Assembly (NCBI GenBank): GCA_937893145.1
Contig: CALBJW010000009.1
Coordinates: forward strand, 1 to 42,588
DNA length: 42,588 bases
Reading direction: 5' to 3'
Source: an uncultured Prevotellaceae bacterium
GTDB taxonomy: Bacteria; Bacteroidota; Bacteroidia; Bacteroidales; Bacteroidaceae
Below the pieces are notes generated by a model. The model worked only from the letters and a program-made list of their open reading frames with translations. It was not told where the DNA came from and searched no databases. Of this stretch, positions 1 to 8,738 are shown in pieces. Numbering within the stretch: position 1 is the stretch's first letter; each line of letters opens with the position of its first letter. The translations under genes were made by a program, and so were the position numbers.

Positions 1-1571
1 AGGAACATCTCACGAGAGTAGGATGTCTGTTTGCTGGTGATGGAACACTGGAGTTGGAGTCTGACTGTTGATTCTGGCTGCTGATAGTTGCAGACAGGGA
101 ATGTGAAGCGTCCGATGAGGACTGAGTCGGTTGTCTCGCCGTTGTTGGTAACCTCAGTGTTGAATGCCTGCTGCTGAGTGTTGCCTTCAGCATCCATGTA
201 TGTGAGTGTTGCCTTGAACTTGTTCTTCTTTGTGTCGCGAGAGTTCTCCATGTACACGGTCTTTGGAAGGATGACTGCCATGATGTCGTATGTGCCAGAG
301 AGTGTGTTCTTTATCTCGTAAGTCACGGTCCAGTTGCTGGTACTCTTTGCTGGTACGATGTCGGCATATCCATGTCCGGAGATGTTGTCGTCGTTTACGG
401 AACGATAGTTGATGGTACAGTCCTTGCGGTCAACGATACCTGCTTCGCGTTCACCCTCTGCTACCACATGGTGGAAGTAGAGGTCCTTAGTTGTGAAAGG
501 CCACTCGTTGATGCGATAGATGTAACCATTTGAACAGAGAAGGCTGTCCTTGATGTTTGCTGGGTCGAGGAGTCCTCCCTTCTCGTGAGGGTTGTAGTAC
601 ACATGGTATGGGTACTCCATTCTGCTGAACGATGTGGAGAAGATAGAGTCCTGCTCGGAGCGTTGGCGATTGCGGTTGTAGATGAGGTCGCGTGTGAGTG
701 CTACATTTGTCCAATATTCAGAGATGGAGTCGCCCTTCTCGATAGGGGCGAAGTTGTAGTACTTCTTTGCCACGTTGTAAACGCCCTCCCATGTCTGCTT
801 GTCTGGAACGAGCATCAAGAAGGTTGAGTCCTCAGAGTTGATGTAGTCGAGCACACGGAAAAGTGCGTTCTCCTTAATCATCACTGAGTCGGAATAAATC
901 TTCTGTCCATCAATCACATCGGACTGGATAGAATGTTCCTCATCGAGACGCTCGCGTTCGAAGTGAGTGAGGAACGAACCGAGGTGAGAGAATTCATCCA
1001 TCGAGGTGAGTCCTTCGTAGATGTTATAGATGTATGGAGCATCATCGTGCATTACATGGAGCAGACCGTTGTTGGCAGGAAGGTTGTACTTGCCTTCAAT
1101 GACCTTGCTGTTGTGAAGGGCGGATGGGTTCAGATGGAGAGTCTTGTTGTTGAACATCTTCACAATCTCTGATGTGTTGGTATTCATGTTGTAGAGGTTG
1201 TGAGCGATGTGGTTGGCTACGAAGTGCTGTCCAACAGTTGAGTCACCCTTCTGTGTTCTGCAAAGGTCGAGGAGAGAGTCCTTGTTGAAGGTTCCGTTGA
1301 CTGGTGCCCATACGGTGAGTGCCTGGTCGGCATCGAGGAGGTCGGCGTATGTCACAGGAGTGGTGTGGTTGTTGTTATAGATATGTGTAGCCTTGATTAC
1401 TTCGAGGAAATCGCTAAGCTGAGGGTTGCTTTCCACAAGTTCCAGAAGCGACTCTGTGCCGTTGGCTGTAGTCTGGTCGTAGTGCTCGTTCCAAGCATCG
1501 GAACAGCTTCCTAAAGTGAAGAGTGATGGGAGAAGAAGTCCTGAGAGGAGCATCATTCCCGCACTTTTCAT
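1..1571 (-). CDS. FAS1 (fasciclin) domain lipoprotein, 3' end outside window
   Basis: This open frame starts with ATG at 1569-1571 and runs without a stop to the left edge, giving 523 visible residues. It opens with a lipoprotein signal (MKSAGMMLLSGLLLPSLFTL, then GSCSDAW, with Cys at about residue 23), so it should be a lipid-anchored surface or periplasmic protein. Residues about 35-170 look like a FAS1 domain: the stretch TVWAPVNGTFN matches the usual 'F.P.N.AF' strand, and NNGLLHVMHD matches the late 'NG.ihvid' motif. A second, more diverged FAS1-like region may follow (LLVPDKQTWEGV-like), then a beta-rich region. It is the last visible gene of the SusC/SusD locus, 57 bases after the previous FAS1 gene, with no terminator seen between them. 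FAS1 domains usually mediate adhesion or ligand binding; the ligand here is unknown. Partial because of the window edge, not because of damage. Confidence 0.8.
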   Translation of the reverse strand, partial: MKSAGMMLLSGLLLPSLFTLGSCSDAWNEHYDQTTANGTESLLELVESNPQLSDFLEVIKATHIYNNNHTTPVTYADLLDADQALTVWAPVNGTFNKDSLLDLCRTQKGDSTVGQHFVANHIAHNLYNMNTNTSEIVKMFNNKTLHLNPSALHNSKVIEGKYNLPANNGLLHVMHDDAPYIYNIYEGLTSMDEFSHLGSFLTHFERERLDEEHSIQSDVIDGQKIYSDSVMIKENALFRVLDYINSEDSTFLMLVPDKQTWEGVYNVAKKYYNFAPIEKGDSISEYWTNVALTRDLIYNRNRQRSEQDSIFSTSFSRMEYPYHVYYNPHEKGGLLDPANIKDSLLCSNGYIYRINEWPFTTKDLYFHHVVAEGEREAGIVDRKDCTINYRSVNDDNISGHGYADIVPAKSTSNWTVTYEIKNTLSGTYDIMAVILPKTVYMENSRDTKKNKFKATLTYMDAEGNTQQQAFNTEVTNNGETTDSVLIGRFTFPVCNYQQPESTVRLQLQCSITSKQTSYSREMF

Positions 1572-1628
1572 TTTTGTATGTTTGATATTGTTAAACATAT
1601 TTGCCAAATACTTATTAGTAAGGTGTGA

Positions 1629-3608
1629 TTAATGAGTATCTTCTGCTTCAAGACCTGCATACACAGACTTTGGACAGAATTCGAAGTAGTTGATAGGGAG
1701 CTCTGCCTCTGCATTCTCGAGAACGAGCTTGATGCGAAGCCAGTACTCTTTGTTAGGGTCGAGAGCCTGTGTGGTAAGAATCTTGCGGAACTTACCGTTG
1801 TTGTCACGAAGGTTGTTTGAACCGCCCTGGTTCCATGAGTCCATGTCCTTCATGATGCCACGGTTGTGCATACCCTTGTCGATAGCTCGGTTCTGCTCTT
1901 CATCATCAACATCTGCAACCCAACCGATGGTAGGGTCGCCACCCCAGATACGGAAGTCGATAGGGAGTCCCATAGGCTGCATGTTGTCCTTTTCACCGAA
2001 GTAAATCTGTACTACACCTCGGTCGTTACCCGAACCGTATGCGAAACGAATCTCGTATGTGTTGGCTGGAACAGGAGGGAGCTTGAATGCTACGTCGAAC
2101 TGGCCGATGAGGTCAACGGCATCTGAATATGTGGCGTTCCAGTTGCTACGCTCACGGAAGGTGAGGGTAGGTGTGTGGCCGTGGAAGTCCCATCCCTCAA
2201 CCTGCTTGAAGGCATAGAGGTGCTGACCGTTGGTGTTACCACGAGCACCTGCGTTGAGGAACTCAGGAGAGAGCGATACCACGTTCCAGCGAATACGGTC
2301 GTTGAACACGATGTCACGAGTTGTCTTGTCGTATGCCAAAATGTTGTCGATGTAGTGGTAGATACCATTGAGTGCCTGCTGGTTGAGTGTACGCTTTGGC
2401 AAACCAGCCGTTTCGAGGTCACTGTCGTGGATAGCCTTCATCTCGGTTGGTGTGTAAACCTTAACACCTCTCACGCTGTATCTCTTTCCAACGCCCTTGT
2501 GGTTGATGAAGAGACCTTCGGATGGTGCAGACATCTTCATGATTGTGCCTGGCATGAGGGTGGTGTACCAGTCGGTACAGTCGATGAGGTTAGGCATAGA
2601 ACATGTGGTCTTGTAGTCGATACCACTCTCGGAGATGGTGAAGTCGTTGATGGCACCATAGTAAGGGAGGAGGTGGTATGCGATGAAACGGTTGAGAGGG
2701 TTCTTGCGGTTGGTCCACTCATCATCGTATGTTCCAGCATCCTCTGGGTACATTTCGTTGTAGATAGTCTTGGCGTATTCCTTCAGACCTTCGATGTCGT
2801 GGATGCCATGTTCTGCAAGAACGCTGTTTGGCTCAACGAGAGCAGTGTAGCGCTTCATGCGGTTCTTCTGGTAGAAACTGAGATATGTGGCACCTGTACG
2901 GTGGAATGGCACGCCTTTGTTGATGGAGTCAAGACCACAAGTGTATTTTGTGTCGAGGTACTCGTAAAGGCTGTCCTTCAAACCTGTAAGGGCGAGTGCA
3001 GTTGTGAAGATGGAGATGTTTGGGTCTTCAGCCAGAATCTCAGGGAGATATGAGCTTGAAGGCTGAATGATGCGATTGAGGGTGTGAACCACACCGTTCT
3101 CAACAGAGTCGTCACGGTTGATGAGCTTTGAAGCCATGTTGATGTAGTACACCAAGTTGCCAGTCACGGAGTCGCTATCGCACGAGAAGGTGAGGAAGCG
3201 CTCGTTCATGTTGGTTGTAGGAATGTTGCCATCAACAAGGTCTGGAGTGAAGTATGCCTCTTCCTTGATGATGTGGTTCCATGAGAGTGTGTCGCACTCA
3301 GCATCAGTGAGTTCGTCCACACTTGACTTACCGTGTGACTTGAGGTATTCGGTGACTGCTTCGTTGGTTGGAGCGAAGCATGTGTATGAACCGTAGGTTG
3401 CCATCATGCCATACAAGCCAGAACGATGGAGAATTTCGGTGAACTGCGAGAACTGTCCTGGACGATTGTCGAGGTAGTCGCTCACCATCTCACCTGTGAA
3501 TGTCATAAAGTTCTCAGGTGCAGGTTCGTCGGAACAGCTTACGAACGCTTGTGGCACAACCACAAGAGCCATTGCTATGAGGATTGAATATATTCTATTT
3601 ACTTTCAT
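1629..3608 (-). CDS. FAS1 (fasciclin) domain lipoprotein with C-terminal beta-rich region
   Basis: A 659-residue predicted lipoprotein: hydrophobic leader ending AFVSCSDEP, with the lipid-modified Cys at about residue 25. Residues about 40-185 form a FAS1 domain (YTCFAPTNEAVTEYL, later NGVVHTLNRII). Residues about 187-440 look like a second, diverged FAS1 domain (it closes with LNGIYHYIDNILAYD). The last 220 residues resemble a beta-sandwich, possibly ligand-binding, with no recognised catalytic motif. The gene sits 6 bases after susD, so it is almost certainly translated from the same mRNA. Position after SusD is where surface glycan-binding lipoproteins are encoded in many Sus-like loci, so a ligand-capture role is a reasonable inference; the sequence does not say what is bound. 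Confidence 0.82.
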   Translation of the reverse strand: MKVNRIYSILIAMALVVVPQAFVSCSDEPAPENFMTFTGEMVSDYLDNRPGQFSQFTEILHRSGLYGMMATYGSYTCFAPTNEAVTEYLKSHGKSSVDELTDAECDTLSWNHIIKEEAYFTPDLVDGNIPTTNMNERFLTFSCDSDSVTGNLVYYINMASKLINRDDSVENGVVHTLNRIIQPSSSYLPEILAEDPNISIFTTALALTGLKDSLYEYLDTKYTCGLDSINKGVPFHRTGATYLSFYQKNRMKRYTALVEPNSVLAEHGIHDIEGLKEYAKTIYNEMYPEDAGTYDDEWTNRKNPLNRFIAYHLLPYYGAINDFTISESGIDYKTTCSMPNLIDCTDWYTTLMPGTIMKMSAPSEGLFINHKGVGKRYSVRGVKVYTPTEMKAIHDSDLETAGLPKRTLNQQALNGIYHYIDNILAYDKTTRDIVFNDRIRWNVVSLSPEFLNAGARGNTNGQHLYAFKQVEGWDFHGHTPTLTFRERSNWNATYSDAVDLIGQFDVAFKLPPVPANTYEIRFAYGSGNDRGVVQIYFGEKDNMQPMGLPIDFRIWGGDPTIGWVADVDDEEQNRAIDKGMHNRGIMKDMDSWNQGGSNNLRDNNGKFRKILTTQALDPNKEYWLRIKLVLENAEAELPINYFEFCPKSVYAGLEAEDTH

Positions 3609-3614
3609 GACAGA

Positions 3615-5342
3615 TTAATTTCTAATTGTGTTGTCTGTTTTGTATGCAGGATTCTGCTTCAGTTCTGTGTTCTGCTCCAACTCCTTACGAGCGTAAGGCC
3701 AGAAGAGAATGTCCTGTGTGGAGAGTTTGACACGGATGGAAGTAGTGTTCTCGTTAAACTTAGGAAGAATCTTTGTGATGAGACGTTCGTTGTCGTTGTG
3801 GCGCAAGCTTACGCGAACAAGGTCGAACCAACGCTTGCCTTCAAACATAAGTTCACGCTGGCGTTCATCAAGAACGAGGTCCTCCATCACGTTGAGGTTC
3901 TTTGCATAGGTGCTGTATTCAAGCGTGTCGGACGAAGCAATACGCTTGTTGTTGGCACGCTTCCATACTGCTGAAATGCACTCAAACGCCTTGCGGAAGT
4001 GGCGATCCTGGTCTTCTGTAATCTGTTCGCCCACGTTGTCACCTGCAAGCATCACCTCTGCCTCAGCACGCATAAGCATAACGTCGGTGAGACGGTAGAT
4101 AATCCAGTTGGCTGTGCTGCTCGAACGTGTTACTGTAGTGACTGAAGGAGCAGTATTTCCGCTGCTATTTGTGCGGAAGGAAACAGACTGATTAACGTAC
4201 TTAGAGATGTAAACCTTGTTGTTTGTCTCTGTCATGTTCTCGATGTATCGGCAGTCTGTCTTGGCGAAATAGTCATTGGTGCCGAGGTAGGCATTCGAGT
4301 AAAGGTATGAATAAGCACCAATCTGTCCTGTTCTGCTCTGTGAAGAACCGTAGAAAGATGAGATTGTATTGTTCGTTGCGCCTGAGTTGCGTACGAAGAT
4401 AAGTTCGAAGATAGACTCGAAGGAGTTGCCTTCACCGAATATCTCTGAGTAGGCATTACCAGCATAGTTCTCGTTGCTGCTTGTTGACTCTGAGATGAGA
4501 GGGAACTTGCCATAAAGCTCTGTGGTGAGAGTGGTAGGATTACGCTCGTAGTCGTACTCATACTCCTTAATCTTATGGTCGATGATGAGGTCGCAGTTCT
4601 CAATCACCTTGTCCCAATCACCCTTCCAGAGGTACATATCTGCAAGGAGTGCGTAACATGCCCAGCGTGTTATGCGACAAGTGTTTTCGATGCTCTTCTC
4701 ACCGTATGAACGCACAGCGTTGTCCTTCACCTTTTCCACATCATTGATGATGTTGTTGAGCACTTCAGCAAATGGAGTTGCTGGCACGATGTAGTTCTGT
4801 GTGTCATCAAGTGATGGTTCTGTTACGTATGGCACATCACGGAATGCACGGATAAGGTAGAAATAGCAAAGTGAACGGATTGTTGTTGCTTCTGCTATTG
4901 TTGCATTCAACTCTGCTTCGGTGAAGTTAGGGTCGATGCTCTCTACCATTGGTGCATAGTGTATGACTGTGTTGCAAAGGTTGATTACTTCATAGAAACA
5001 TTGCCAGTTGGAGTATGTGCTTGTTTCAAGAATGTTCTCCTTGAACACCTGTTGAAGGTCGTTAGGAGTGTTGGCGCCTGTAACCATATTCTCAGAGCGT
5101 GCCTCACCCCAGACAATCATGCGTTCGATGCATTTTGAAGACTCAAGACTGGAGTAGCAGGCGTTCAGGACGCTGTAAACATCGGCTTCTTCTGTCCAGT
5201 AGTTCTCGAGCACAATCTCGTTTGTTGGCTGGATGGAGAGGAACTTGTCACATGAAGTGAGTGTGCCTCCGCCTATTCCAACAAGTGGGATGGCTACTAA
5301 ACAGAGTGCCTTTATCTTATTGTATATATTGATGAATTTCAT
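3615..5342 (-). CDS. susD-like: SusD/RagB-family outer-membrane lipoprotein
   Basis: A 575-residue SusD/RagB homologue. The leader ends GGTLTSCDKFLS, placing the lipid Cys at residue 31, followed by the characteristic 'FL...PTNE' start of mature SusD proteins (CDKFLSIQPTNE). The alpha-helical TPR-like body contains the usual landmarks: ATTIRSLCYFYLIRAFRDVP in the first half, YALLADMYLWKGDWDKVIEN in the middle, and LDERQRELMFEGKRWFDLVR near the C-terminus. In characterised systems SusD caps the SusC pore and delivers ligand to it. The gene follows susC by 63 bases on the same strand and precedes two FAS1 lipoproteins. Family membership is very secure; substrate cannot be read from sequence, and no glycosidase lies within the locus to suggest one. 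Confidence 0.95.
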   Translation of the reverse strand: MKFINIYNKIKALCLVAIPLVGIGGGTLTSCDKFLSIQPTNEIVLENYWTEEADVYSVLNACYSSLESSKCIERMIVWGEARSENMVTGANTPNDLQQVFKENILETSTYSNWQCFYEVINLCNTVIHYAPMVESIDPNFTEAELNATIAEATTIRSLCYFYLIRAFRDVPYVTEPSLDDTQNYIVPATPFAEVLNNIINDVEKVKDNAVRSYGEKSIENTCRITRWACYALLADMYLWKGDWDKVIENCDLIIDHKIKEYEYDYERNPTTLTTELYGKFPLISESTSSNENYAGNAYSEIFGEGNSFESIFELIFVRNSGATNNTISSFYGSSQSRTGQIGAYSYLYSNAYLGTNDYFAKTDCRYIENMTETNNKVYISKYVNQSVSFRTNSSGNTAPSVTTVTRSSSTANWIIYRLTDVMLMRAEAEVMLAGDNVGEQITEDQDRHFRKAFECISAVWKRANNKRIASSDTLEYSTYAKNLNVMEDLVLDERQRELMFEGKRWFDLVRVSLRHNDNERLITKILPKFNENTTSIRVKLSTQDILFWPYARKELEQNTELKQNPAYKTDNTIRN

Positions 5343-5405
5343 TTTTCTCGTTGTTATATATAAAGATGTGTGGGTTATATATAAATAATGTATGGTCAGC
5401 CTCTA

Positions 5406-8400
5406 TTAGAATCCAACTGTGATACCCATTGTCACAGAGCGTGCGTTTGGAGTACGAGCATTATCGGATGATACGCCGTAGCCTCCGTAACCCACTTCTG
5501 GGTCGGCACCAGAGTAGCCTGTGATACAGAAGAGGTTGTTGGCACTGATGTAGAAACTAAGTTGTGAGAGTCCCCACGACTTGATTCTCTTTGTGTCGAA
5601 TGAGTAGCTGAGCTGTGTGTAGTTGAGGCGCATGAACGAACCGTTCTCGATGAAACGGTCGCTACCCAACCAGTTGTAGCCTTCCTTGTAGAGTGCGCGA
5701 GGGATGAGTGCTTCATCGCCTTCAACACGCCATCTCCAGTTGACTGCTGTGCTCTGGTTGTTGTTGCTGTACATGTTTTCAGCATTCATGCGGGCACGGT
5801 TGATAATCTTGTTTCCAACACGGAAGTTGAACTGATTGTTCCATGACCAGCGACCATACTGAAGCTTGAATCCCCATCCACCTGTAATCTTAGGGAGTGA
5901 ACTGCCGAGATAAACGATGTCGAGTTCGTTGATGTTACCATCGTGGTTGATGTCTTCATAGATGGCATCACCACCCTTGAACTCGTATGTGTATGCCTTT
6001 GTATCGCTATTGTAGTTGAATACCATTGGGATAGTGAAGCCATTCTTGTCAACAACTACATTGCCTTCTGCATCGCGAGCGACAGGAGCATTAGGACCAC
6101 TTACACCAGGAACCTCTTCTGGAGTGTACTTGGTATATTGGTAAACGCCCTTGTAACGGAAACCGTAGATAGAACCGAACGCATTGAACAACTGAACGCG
6201 TGTGAGGTAAGAGCCGTTGTTGTTGTCAAATGGGAGATTGAGGGCATCAAGCACAGTAGGTTCCATCTTTGTGATTTCGTTGCGGTTGTTGGCAAATGTG
6301 ACATTCACATCTGCTGAGAACTTACCTCTCTTGAAGAGCTGGCGGCCATTGATGTTGAACTCCCAACCCTGGTTCACCATATCACCTACATTCTGATATG
6401 CGAGTGCTGTGTAACCTGATGAAGTAGGAATACCGCGATTTGGCATCAAGAGGTCGCTTGTGTGCTGGGTGTATATTTCGAAGTTAGCGGTGAATTTATC
6501 GAATACGCCGATATCAAAACCAAGGTTGAATGTCTCTTTCTGTTCCCACTTGAGCGAGCTGAGACGAATGTTGTTTGGTGTGACAGAAGCGTTTTGATTG
6601 TATGCAACGCCGTTACCGTACTTTGAGAAATAGAGGTATTCGCCATTTGGCTGATTACCTACGATACCCCAACCAGGACGGATAGAGAGCATGTTAATCC
6701 ACTTCACTCTCTCCATCCAAGGCTCATCAACTACGTTCCAACGAAGTGAGAGAGCTGGGAAGTTACCCCAACGGCTCTTATCACCGAACTTAGTTGAACC
6801 GTCTCGACGAACTGTGAAGTCCATGATGTAGCGTCCTTTGAACGCATAGTGTGCCTGGAAGAGAAGGTAAACGCTGCGCCATTGTCCTGCGCTTGTGCCG
6901 AGACTGCTTACAATACCATCTGCGATTGGCGACTGAATGCCACCTGAAGGTAAACCCCAAACGGTGCTTGATGTGGTCTTAGAGCTACCATCTGTCATTT
7001 CGAACTGAGCCATCGCCATGAACGAATGGTCTTCGCTGTTGAAATGTGGAGTGAATGTCAAGCGGTGCTTTGTGTTGATAGCAGTACTCTTGTGAGCATT
7101 TGTTGTTGTCTTGTTGTTATCGGAGCTCGACCATCCTGAAGTGACAAGACTTGAAGGGAAGAATGTGTCGTTGTACTTATTGAAGATGTTGAACACGATA
7201 CGTCCTTCGTAAGAGAGTTTTGTTCTGCCAGGTTCTGTGCCGAGAAGTTCGTAGAAGAGCTGGAACTCAGGCTGAAGCTGATAGGTTGACTCTCTGTTCT
7301 TTGCCTGTTTTGCAAGGGCAACAGGGTTGACATATTTGAACTGGTCGCCCTTCAGTTCTGGCGAACAAGTGCTGAGCATGTGGTAGTAGTCTGGGAGGTC
7401 GTTGCCGAATGCATCCTGCTCATAGATAGAGAGGTTAGGCATCTTTTGGTAGGCAATGCTGAGGAGGTCCATATTATTATACTGGTAGTTCTTATGATTA
7501 TCAGTATAAGTCAAGTTGAAGTTTGTGGCAATCTTGATGCGGTTGCTGACATAGTAGTCGAGTGCAACACGAGTAGTGAAGCGGTCGAGTTTCTGCTCAA
7601 TAACCGTACCTGTCTGATGGTCGTAACCACCTGCAATGCGGAACTGTGCCTTTTCACCACCACCAGTGATGCTGATGTTGTGCTTCTGAAGCAGACCATT
7701 CTTGATTACAGCCTTTCGCCAGTCGGTATTGTTGTTGTACATCTCGTATTCGTTCCACGACTGGTCGTAGTTGAACTCACGAATGTTACTTGCCTGGTCC
7801 GAGAGGTTTGGATTGTAGTATGCCTCCTTCATGAGCATTGTATATTTGTCACCATTGAGGAGGTTGATGCCGTGTGGCTGATTAGTGAGGGTGGCACGGT
7901 AAGAATATTGTATTCTTGCCTTACCCTTCTGACCACGCTTAGTCTTGATTTCGATGACACCGTTTGCACCTTGTGAACCGAAACGAGCTGTACCGGCAGC
8001 ATCCTTGAACACTGTGATAGACTCGATATCGTCTGGGTTCACGTTGAGGAGTTCGGCAAACTGTTCTTCGTTGGCGTTAGCATAGTCGAAGTTTGAGTTG
8101 TAGTCACTCTCGAACACATTACCATCCACAACGATGAGAGGTTCGCTGCTACCGTTGATAGAGCTTACACCACGAAGGCGCATTGTGGTACCAGAACCGA
8201 GGTTACCCGAATTGCTCACGATGTCGAGACCTGCGATACGACCTTGAAGTGCTTCGTCGATACTTGTCATTGCAAGACCTTCGAACTCCTTAGCGTCGAT
8301 AGACTGGTGAGCCATTGAAATCTCTCGCTCTGGAATAGCAAGACCACTCGACTTGATTGTTCGGTTTGCCTTAACCACAACTTCCTTGAGGTTTGTGTTG

Positions 8401-8732
8401 CTTTGAAGAACAATCTTGTATGTTGTGCCTTTGATTGGGAGTGTCTTTGGTTGACATCCAACGTATGTAACCTGAATCCTGTCCTTTGGGTTTACGATAC
8501 GGAAAGAGAAGTTACCGTTGATATCTGTTACGGCATGAGCCACGATACGGTTGTTACCGTCGATTTCCACGACGTTACATCCTGCAAGGACATCAATCTC
8601 GTCCATAACCACACCGCGAATCATTGTTCCGGCAGTCTGGGCAGAAGCACTTGTTTTGCCAAGGGCGAAAACAAGAATGATAGCTGCCGTGCGGAGTATA
8701 TTCTGTATGTTATTTCTTTTCATAATGTTCAC
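5406..8732 (-). CDS. susC-like: SusC/RagA-family TonB-dependent outer-membrane transporter
   Basis: A 1108-residue transporter that would import a ligand across the outer membrane using TonB energy. Residues 1-32 are a signal peptide (ends TSASAQ). Residues about 38-110 are the carboxypeptidase-regulatory-like N-terminal domain typical of SusC. Residues about 142-268 are the plug, with the RagA-type signatures LRGVSSINGSSEPLIVVDG and VFKDAAGTARFGSQGANGVI. The remainder is the beta-barrel, closing on a C-terminal Phe (TMGITVGF) as expected for barrel assembly. Length is normal for the family. Two in-frame starts exist (MNIMKRN at 8732 or MKRN at 8723); either fits. It lies 6 bases after the four-domain FAS1 gene and upstream of susD. 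No sigma/anti-sigma pair or hybrid two-component regulator is adjacent in the window. Confidence 0.96.
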   Translation of the reverse strand: MNIMKRNNIQNILRTAAIILVFALGKTSASAQTAGTMIRGVVMDEIDVLAGCNVVEIDGNNRIVAHAVTDINGNFSFRIVNPKDRIQVTYVGCQPKTLPIKGTTYKIVLQSNTNLKEVVVKANRTIKSSGLAIPEREISMAHQSIDAKEFEGLAMTSIDEALQGRIAGLDIVSNSGNLGSGTTMRLRGVSSINGSSEPLIVVDGNVFESDYNSNFDYANANEEQFAELLNVNPDDIESITVFKDAAGTARFGSQGANGVIEIKTKRGQKGKARIQYSYRATLTNQPHGINLLNGDKYTMLMKEAYYNPNLSDQASNIREFNYDQSWNEYEMYNNNTDWRKAVIKNGLLQKHNISITGGGEKAQFRIAGGYDHQTGTVIEQKLDRFTTRVALDYYVSNRIKIATNFNLTYTDNHKNYQYNNMDLLSIAYQKMPNLSIYEQDAFGNDLPDYYHMLSTCSPELKGDQFKYVNPVALAKQAKNRESTYQLQPEFQLFYELLGTEPGRTKLSYEGRIVFNIFNKYNDTFFPSSLVTSGWSSSDNNKTTTNAHKSTAINTKHRLTFTPHFNSEDHSFMAMAQFEMTDGSSKTTSSTVWGLPSGGIQSPIADGIVSSLGTSAGQWRSVYLLFQAHYAFKGRYIMDFTVRRDGSTKFGDKSRWGNFPALSLRWNVVDEPWMERVKWINMLSIRPGWGIVGNQPNGEYLYFSKYGNGVAYNQNASVTPNNIRLSSLKWEQKETFNLGFDIGVFDKFTANFEIYTQHTSDLLMPNRGIPTSSGYTALAYQNVGDMVNQGWEFNINGRQLFKRGKFSADVNVTFANNRNEITKMEPTVLDALNLPFDNNNGSYLTRVQLFNAFGSIYGFRYKGVYQYTKYTPEEVPGVSGPNAPVARDAEGNVVVDKNGFTIPMVFNYNSDTKAYTYEFKGGDAIYEDINHDGNINELDIVYLGSSLPKITGGWGFKLQYGRWSWNNQFNFRVGNKIINRARMNAENMYSNNNQSTAVNWRWRVEGDEALIPRALYKEGYNWLGSDRFIENGSFMRLNYTQLSYSFDTKRIKSWGLSQLSFYISANNLFCITGYSGADPEVGYGGYGVSSDNARTPNARSVTMGITVGF

Positions 8733-8738
8733 GGTTTA

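Noticed and set aside
2175..3053. Long plus-strand open frame (292 codons)
   Set aside because: It lies fully antisense to the FAS1 lipoprotein gene, has no start context and its protein is a valine-rich, low-complexity shadow of that gene.
7380..7976. Plus-strand open frame (198 codons) over susC
   Set aside because: Antisense to the SusC barrel region, no domain, hydrophobic shadow composition.
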